From NCBI RefSeq assembly GCF_000717745.1, contig NZ_JOBH01000002.1, forward strand, positions 558,001 to 622,000: a stretch of DNA of 64,000 nucleotides, in the 5' to 3' direction. Below are positions 59,780 through 64,000 of this stretch, piece after piece. The notes below the pieces were generated by a model. It did not search any database. It saw only the letters and a list, made by a program, of their open reading frames with translations, and was not told the origin of the DNA. The stretch comes from Streptomyces violens (GTDB lineage Bacteria; Actinomycetota; Actinomycetes; Streptomycetales; Streptomycetaceae). Position 1 is the stretch's first letter. Each line of letters starts with the position of its first letter. The position numbers and the translations under genes are program-made.

Positions 59780-61141
59780 TCACATTCCTGCGATGAGCTT
59801 CTCCACCCGGTCGTCCACCGACCGGAACGGGTCCTTGCACAGCACCGTGCGCTGCGCCTGGTCATTGAGCTTGAGATGCACCCAGTCGACCGTGAAGTCC
59901 CTGCGCTGTTCCTGTGCCCGGCGGATGAAATCGCCGCGCAGTCGCGCCCGCGTCGTCTGCGGCGGCACGGACTTGCCCTCGAAGATCTTCAGATCGTTGC
60001 ACACCCGCGCCGCCTGGCCCTTTTTCTCCAGGAGGTAGTACAGGCCCCGGCGGCGGTGGATGTCGTGGTACGCGAGGTCTATCTGCGCGACCCGCGGATG
60101 CGACATCGTGATGTTGTTCTTGGCGCGGTAACGGTCGATCAGCTGGTACTTCATCACCCAGTCGATCTCGGTCGCGACCCGGTCCAGGTCCTCTTCCCGG
60201 ATCGCGTCCAGCGTGCGGCCCCACAGCTCCAGGACCCGCTCGACCGTGCCCGTGCGGATGCCGCGGCGGTCGCAGAAGTCCACCGCCTTCTCGTAGTACT
60301 CCTGCTGGACTTCGAGGGCCGACGCCTCCCGGCCGCTCGCCAGCCGCACCTTGCGCTGACCGGTGATGTCGTGGCTGACCTCGCGGATCGCCCGGATCGG
60401 GTTCTCCAGCGTCAGGTCACGCATCACGGTGCCCGCCTCGATCATGCGCAGGACGAGGTCGGTGGCGCCGACCTTCAGCAGCATGGTCGTCTCGGACATG
60501 TTGGAGTCACCCACGATGACGTGCAGCCGGCGGTACCGCTCGGCGTCGGCGTGCGGCTCGTCACGGGTGTTGATGATCGGCCGGGAGCGGGTCGTCGCCG
60601 AGGAGACCCCTTCCCAGATGTGTTCGGCGCGCTGACTGACGCAGTACACCGCACCGCGCGGCGTCTGCAGCACCTTTCCGGCGCCGCACAGCAGCTGACG
60701 GGTCACCAGGAACGGAATGAGGATGTCCGCGAGCCTGGAGAACTCCCCGTGCCGCGCCACGAGGTAGTTCTCGTGACACCCGTAGGAGTTTCCCGCCGAA
60801 TCGGTGTTGTTCTTGAAGAGATAGACGTCTCCGGCGATTCCCTCCTCGTGCAGGCGGCGTTCGGCGTCGACGAGCAGCCCCTCGAGAATGCGCTCGCCGG
60901 CCTTGTCGTGGGTGACCAGCTCGGTCACGTTGTCGCACTCGGGAGTTGCGTATTCCGGGTGCGATCCCACGTCCAAGTACAGGCGGGCACCGTTCCGCAG
61001 GAAGACATTGCTGCTGCGGCCCCATGACACGACACGGCGGAAGAGGTACCGCGCCACTTCGTCAGGAGACAGGCGGCGCTGTCCCCTGAACGTACACGTG
61101 ACGCCGTACTCGTTCTCCAGCCCGAAAATGCGGCGGTCCAT
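59780..61141 (-). CDS. pafA: Pup--protein ligase PafA
   Basis: A 453-residue GS-fold ligase that attaches prokaryotic ubiquitin-like protein Pup to substrate lysines, marking them for the proteasome. It has the N-terminal [12 protein letters not shown] with Glu9, the catalytic base Asp57 in [33 protein letters not shown], and the C-terminal domain unique to PafA/Dop. Length is as expected. The ATG begins 9 bases after the MFS stop and has no ribosome site of its own, suggesting coupling to the MFS gene or an internal promoter. Confidence 0.96.
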   Translation of the reverse strand: MDRRIFGLENEYGVTCTFRGQRRLSPDEVARYLFRRVVSWGRSSNVFLRNGARLYLDVGSHPEYATPECDNVTELVTHDKAGERILEGLLVDAERRLHEEGIAGDVYLFKNNTDSAGNSYGCHENYLVARHGEFSRLADILIPFLVTRQLLCGAGKVLQTPRGAVYCVSQRAEHIWEGVSSATTRSRPIINTRDEPHADAERYRRLHVIVGDSNMSETTMLLKVGATDLVLRMIEAGTVMRDLTLENPIRAIREVSHDITGQRKVRLASGREASALEVQQEYYEKAVDFCDRRGIRTGTVERVLELWGRTLDAIREEDLDRVATEIDWVMKYQLIDRYRAKNNITMSHPRVAQIDLAYHDIHRRRGLYYLLEKKGQAARVCNDLKIFEGKSVPPQTTRARLRGDFIRRAQEQRRDFTVDWVHLKLNDQAQRTVLCKDPFRSVDDRVEKLIAGM

Positions 61142-61150
61142 GACTGAACA

Positions 61151-62410
61151 TTACGCCTGATGGCCTGCTCTGAAACCGGGTTCGACAGTACCGTTTCGAT
61201 CATTTTCCGCCTGGACGGCACTCACCGTGCGCGTCTCGGTGGGCAGCAGAAAACGCCGCGCCGCGACCATCACCGCCAGCGCGGCGAGACCACCGCCGCC
61301 CGCGACCGCGAAACCCGCCGCCGCGCCGCCCAGCTCCACCGCAGGGCCCACCACTGACGTACCCACAGCGGCCCCCACCCCGAACGTCGTGACCAGCCAC
61401 GAGAACGCCTCCGTCACCGTCCCCCGCGGCGCGTGCCGGTCCACCACGATGAACGCGCACGCCAGCGCGGGCGCCAGGAACACCCCCGCGAGCCCCGTCA
61501 GCGCCGTCATCCCCGCCACCCCCGGGACCAGCGCCAACGGCAGGTACCCGAGCGCCAGCAGACCGATCAGCACCCGCAGCCGGTGCTCCGGCGCCCCCGG
61601 CCACTCCCGCGCCCCGTACACCACACCGCCGACCAGCGCCCCCACGCCCAGCGCCGACAGCAAATAGCTGGAAACCATCTGTCCGCCGTGCGTGTCGGCG
61701 TACGCCACCGCCGCCACCGCTATCGAACCCAGCGCGAGCCCCACGAAGAAGAACGACCCGATCAGCACGAGCATCCCGCGCGATCGCAGCGCCCCCAGCC
61801 AGTGCGCCTCGCGCGGCGCGCTGCGCCACTGCCGGGACGGCGGCGAGACCACCACCGAGAGCGCGCCCAGCACCCCGAGTACGTTGATGACCAGCAGCGC
61901 CACCCGCTCGGACCACACCGCGACGCTCAGCGTCACCAGCAACGGGCCGACCGCGAACATCACTTCCTGCGCCACCGCGTCCAGCGCGTACGCCGCGTGC
62001 ACCCGCTCCGGGCGCTTCAGTACCCCGGGCCACAGCGCCCGCAGCCCGCCCTCCAGGGGCGGCGTGAAGAATCCGGCGACCACCATGGCCGCGTACGCCG
62101 GCCACAGCGGGTCGATGCCGGCGACGGCCAGCAGAACCATGCCCAGCGCCGACAGGACGGCCGAGGGGAGCATGACCCGCGGCTGACCCCACAGGTCGAC
62201 CGCGCGGCCCAGCAGCGGCTGTCCTGCGGCGTTGCAGAGGCCGTACACGGCCGAGAGCACACCCGCCAGGGCATAGCTGCCGCCCTCGGCACGGGTGAAG
62301 AGCACCACCGCCAGCGCCGCCGTGGCGTTCGGCAGCCTCCCGATCAAGGTGCCGGTCAGCAGCCGCGCCGCGTGGCGCGTCCTGAGCAGCTCCGCGTATC
62401 CCGCGGCCAT
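61151..62410 (-). CDS. MFS transporter
   Basis: A 419-residue protein with 12 predicted hydrophobic helices. It has the MFS loop GRLPNATAALAVVLFTRA at the start, GRAVDLWGQPRVML between helices 2 and 3, and a large C-terminal half with Gly-rich helices. It resembles sugar-efflux or drug-export MFS proteins; cargo unknown. The ATG at 62410 has GGAGAGGGG upstream. It is divergent from a LacI regulator and lies directly upstream of pafA, an arrangement kept next to the Pup-proteasome genes in Streptomyces as I recall. Confidence 0.85.
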   Translation of the reverse strand: MAAGYAELLRTRHAARLLTGTLIGRLPNATAALAVVLFTRAEGGSYALAGVLSAVYGLCNAAGQPLLGRAVDLWGQPRVMLPSAVLSALGMVLLAVAGIDPLWPAYAAMVVAGFFTPPLEGGLRALWPGVLKRPERVHAAYALDAVAQEVMFAVGPLLVTLSVAVWSERVALLVINVLGVLGALSVVVSPPSRQWRSAPREAHWLGALRSRGMLVLIGSFFFVGLALGSIAVAAVAYADTHGGQMVSSYLLSALGVGALVGGVVYGAREWPGAPEHRLRVLIGLLALGYLPLALVPGVAGMTALTGLAGVFLAPALACAFIVVDRHAPRGTVTEAFSWLVTTFGVGAAVGTSVVGPAVELGGAAAGFAVAGGGGLAALAVMVAARRFLLPTETRTVSAVQAENDRNGTVEPGFRAGHQA

Positions 62411-62480
62411 ACCCGCCCCTCTCCGCCGGCCGTCCGGGCCGGGAGTCGTCCAGTGGACGTTTTCCGTGTTACGTATAACG

Positions 62481-62490
62481 TGACGCGTCA
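62481..62490. promoter_or_regulatory. Putative LacI-family operator
   Basis: TGACGCGTCA is a perfect 10-bp palindrome with a central CG, flanked by CGTATAACG and TACGTACC. It lies in the MFS-LacI gap (71 bases from the MFS start, 104 from the LacI start). It is probably where the LacI protein represses the MFS gene. Confidence 0.5.
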
Positions 62491-62594
62491 TACGTACCAT
62501 GGCCGCTGACCGCGGGTCCACCGCAATGAGCGCGGGCCGCGCACAGGAGACAGGGCCCGCACGCAGCCGCCGATACGAAAGGGCAGCCACGCCA

Positions 62595-63626
62595 GTGACG
62601 GAGCAGACGACCACGTCCGGACGCGTCACCAGCAAGGACGTGGCACGCGCCGCAGGCGTCTCCCAGGCGGCCGTCTCCCTCGTACTCGGCGACAAATGGC
62701 GCGGCCGCGTCTCGCAGGCCAAGGCCGACGCCGTACGCGCCGCGGCCCGCGAGCTCGGCTACCGCCCCAACCTCGCCGCCCGCAGCCTCCGCCTCGGCCG
62801 CACCCGCACGGCCCTCCTCGTCGTGCCGGTCCTCACCACCGAATTCTTCGCCCGCGTCTACACCGGCGCCGCCCGCATCGCCGCCGACAGCGGCTTCGGC
62901 CTCGTCCTGTACCCCTCGCCCGAGGGCATCGGCCCGGCCCGCGACCCCTTCGACTCCGCCCGCGCCACCCTCGACGGCGTCATCGCCTCCTCCATGGCCA
63001 CCGACGCGCTCACTGCCCTCTACGGCGAGGGCCTGCCCCTGGTCATGCTCGACAACGACCCCGAGGACACCCCGGCCGCCGCCACCGTCAACCTCGACAT
63101 CGCCGACGGCGCCCGGCAGACCGCCCGCCACCTGCTCGGCCTCGGCCACCGCCGGCTCACCCACCTCGCCGCCGCCGTCGACTCCTGGACCTTCCACGTG
63201 CGCGCGAACGCCCTGGCCGAAGCCGTACGGGCCGTACCGGACGCGGCGCTCCGTACCGAAGCCGCGCCGCTCACCGTGGACGCCGGGCTGCACGCCGCAC
63301 ACGCGGCCCTGACCGCCCCGGGCCCCCGCCCCACCGCCCTGGTCTGCGACGACGACATCCTCGCCGCCGGCGCCTGCAAGGCCGCCCGCCGGCTCGGCCT
63401 GCGCGTCCCCGAGGACGTCTCCGTCACCGGCTTCGACGACCTCGCCCTGGCCACCGCCGTCGAACCGGAGCTGACCACCGTACGGCTGCCGGCCGAGGAG
63501 TTCGGCGCGGCCGGCATGCGCGCCCTCATCGACGTCCTCGACGGCCGCCCGCCCGCCGCGCCCACCACGCTCCCGGTCGAGCTGATCACCCGCGGCTCGA
63601 CGGCCGCCCCGCCGGCGCGCCCCTGA
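62595..63626 (+). CDS. LacI-family transcriptional regulator
   Basis: A 343-residue LacI/GalR regulator: HTH VTSKDVARAAGVSQAAVSLVLG at residues 11-32 and a periplasmic-binding-fold sensor (TALLVVPVLTTEFFARVYTGA, DGVIASSMATDALT, DDDILAAGACKAARRLGLRVP, VTGFDDLALA). The GTG at 62595 puts the HTH at its usual place; ATGs at 62499 and 62526 would add an unconserved N-terminus. Divergent from the MFS gene, likely controlling it. Effector is probably a small sugar or related ligand, unproven. Confidence 0.88.
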   Translation: MTEQTTTSGRVTSKDVARAAGVSQAAVSLVLGDKWRGRVSQAKADAVRAAARELGYRPNLAARSLRLGRTRTALLVVPVLTTEFFARVYTGAARIAADSGFGLVLYPSPEGIGPARDPFDSARATLDGVIASSMATDALTALYGEGLPLVMLDNDPEDTPAAATVNLDIADGARQTARHLLGLGHRRLTHLAAAVDSWTFHVRANALAEAVRAVPDAALRTEAAPLTVDAGLHAAHAALTAPGPRPTALVCDDDILAAGACKAARRLGLRVPEDVSVTGFDDLALATAVEPELTTVRLPAEEFGAAGMRALIDVLDGRPPAAPTTLPVELITRGSTAAPPARP

Positions 63627-63635
63627 AACGCCGCG

Positions 63636-63665
63636 CGCCCCGGCGGGAAGTGACCCACCGGGGCG
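63636..63665. terminator. Hairpin between lacI-like gene and prcA
   Basis: CGCCCCGGCGGG (63636-63647) / CCCACCGGGGCG (63654-63665), 12-bp stem with one mismatch, between convergent genes. Confidence 0.65.
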
Positions 63666-63691
63666 GCGCGAGACGGACGGACGGGAGCGGG

Positions 63692-64000
63692 CTACTCCTC
63701 CGAGCCCTCCGAGCGCTCGGAGCCGGTCTCCGCACCGGACGTACCGGACTCCGGCTCCTCGGCGGAACCGGCCTCGGTGGCCCCCACCGACGACCCCTCC
63801 GAAGCCAGCAGCCGGGACAGCTGACTGCTCGGCACCCGCTTGAACTTCCGCTGCTGCGGCCGCTTGCGGTCCAGGACCGCGACCTCCAGCTGCTCCGGGG
63901 TCAGCGTGCGCTCCCCGCCGTTGTTGTCCCGCGACAGCGACTCCACGGCGAGCTTCAGCGCCTCGCCCAGTGACATGCCGTCCCGGTGATGCTGATCGAG
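63692..64000 (-). CDS. prcA: 20S proteasome alpha subunit PrcA, C-terminal part
   Basis: The last 102 residues of an alpha-type proteasome subunit; the gene continues past the right edge. It includes MSLGEALKLAVESLSRDNNGG, LTPEQLEVAVLDRKRPQQRKFKR and a long acidic Ser/Glu-rich tail (GSAEEPESGTSG to SEGSEE). The alpha rings gate the chamber that degrades Pup-tagged proteins made by PafA. The tail extends well past the core fold. It is separated from pafA by the MFS and LacI genes. Confidence 0.92.
   Translation of the reverse strand, partial: LDQHHRDGMSLGEALKLAVESLSRDNNGGERTLTPEQLEVAVLDRKRPQQRKFKRVPSSQLSRLLASEGSSVGATEAGSAEEPESGTSGAETGSERSEGSEE

Overview
The window is chromosomal core DNA of a high-GC actinomycete, almost certainly a Streptomyces. 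Reasons visible in the sequence: very high G+C with GTG/TTG starts, a Pup-proteasome locus (pafA, pafB, pafC and the end of prcA), a DmdR/IdeR-type iron box, TatA and TatC, and TTA leucine codons confined to two regulatory genes. From memory, the backbone order (pheST, infC-rpmI-rplT, DUF1844, glycine-betaine ABC transporter, helY-tatC-tatA, pafCB, FKBPs, pafA, prcA) matches the S. coelicolor SCO1590-SCO1643 region. I could not check that by alignment.

Layout. 0-10.3 kb is a mixed accessory stretch: an alpha/beta-hydrolase divergent from a TetR regulator with a palindromic operator between them, an orphan FabF-type ketosynthase, a 2-hydroxyacid dehydrogenase, an archaeal-type valyl-tRNA synthetase, a histidine phosphatase without its histidines, a GNAT, DUF1918, and a Tat-exported GH10-like protein. 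10.5-15.2 kb holds a 3-hydroxyacyl-CoA dehydrogenase, a tiny coiled-coil/membrane protein, a Nudix hydrolase, and an XRE/TPR regulator next to a SpoIIE-type phosphatase. Those last two each carry one TTA codon, and a shared 17-bp palindrome occurs beside them and upstream of the tiny protein. 15.4-23.7 kb is translation housekeeping: pheST, an orphan sensor kinase, a SpoU methyltransferase, and infC-rpmI-rplT with an AUC start and an attenuator-like leader. 23.7-31.6 kb encodes aquaporin, an SseB protein, an orphan mycosin with its membrane partner, a PLP amino-acid enzyme, a DUF2510 protein and a secreted HAD phosphatase.

31.6-38.4 kb is a gamma-glutamylation catabolic cluster: permease, glutamine-synthetase-like ligase, aldehyde dehydrogenase, SDR, gamma-glutamyl hydrolase and a FadR-type regulator. 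It is laid out like a Puu pathway, but its permease is of the ethanolamine type. 38.4-44.6 kb has an XRE-cupin regulator divergent from an arylsulfotransferase-like gene and an NCS2 permease, then a LysR/TDT transporter pair and a metal-receptor protein. 44.7-48.6 kb is a glycine-betaine ABC transporter whose permease is fused to two tandem binding domains. 48.9-50.8 kb has a 5'-3' exonuclease and a siderophore-interacting protein under an iron box. 50.8-64 kb runs helY, tatC, tatA, small proteins, pafC, pafB, two FKBPs, pafA, an MFS/LacI pair and the 3' end of prcA.

Most operons end in strong GC hairpins, which I list. I saw no rRNA, tRNA, insertion sequence, prophage or CRISPR array. The most promising undescribed unit is 11.5-15.2 kb: a bldA-dependent (TTA) XRE/TPR regulator and phosphatase, the shared palindrome, and the small coiled-coil membrane protein.
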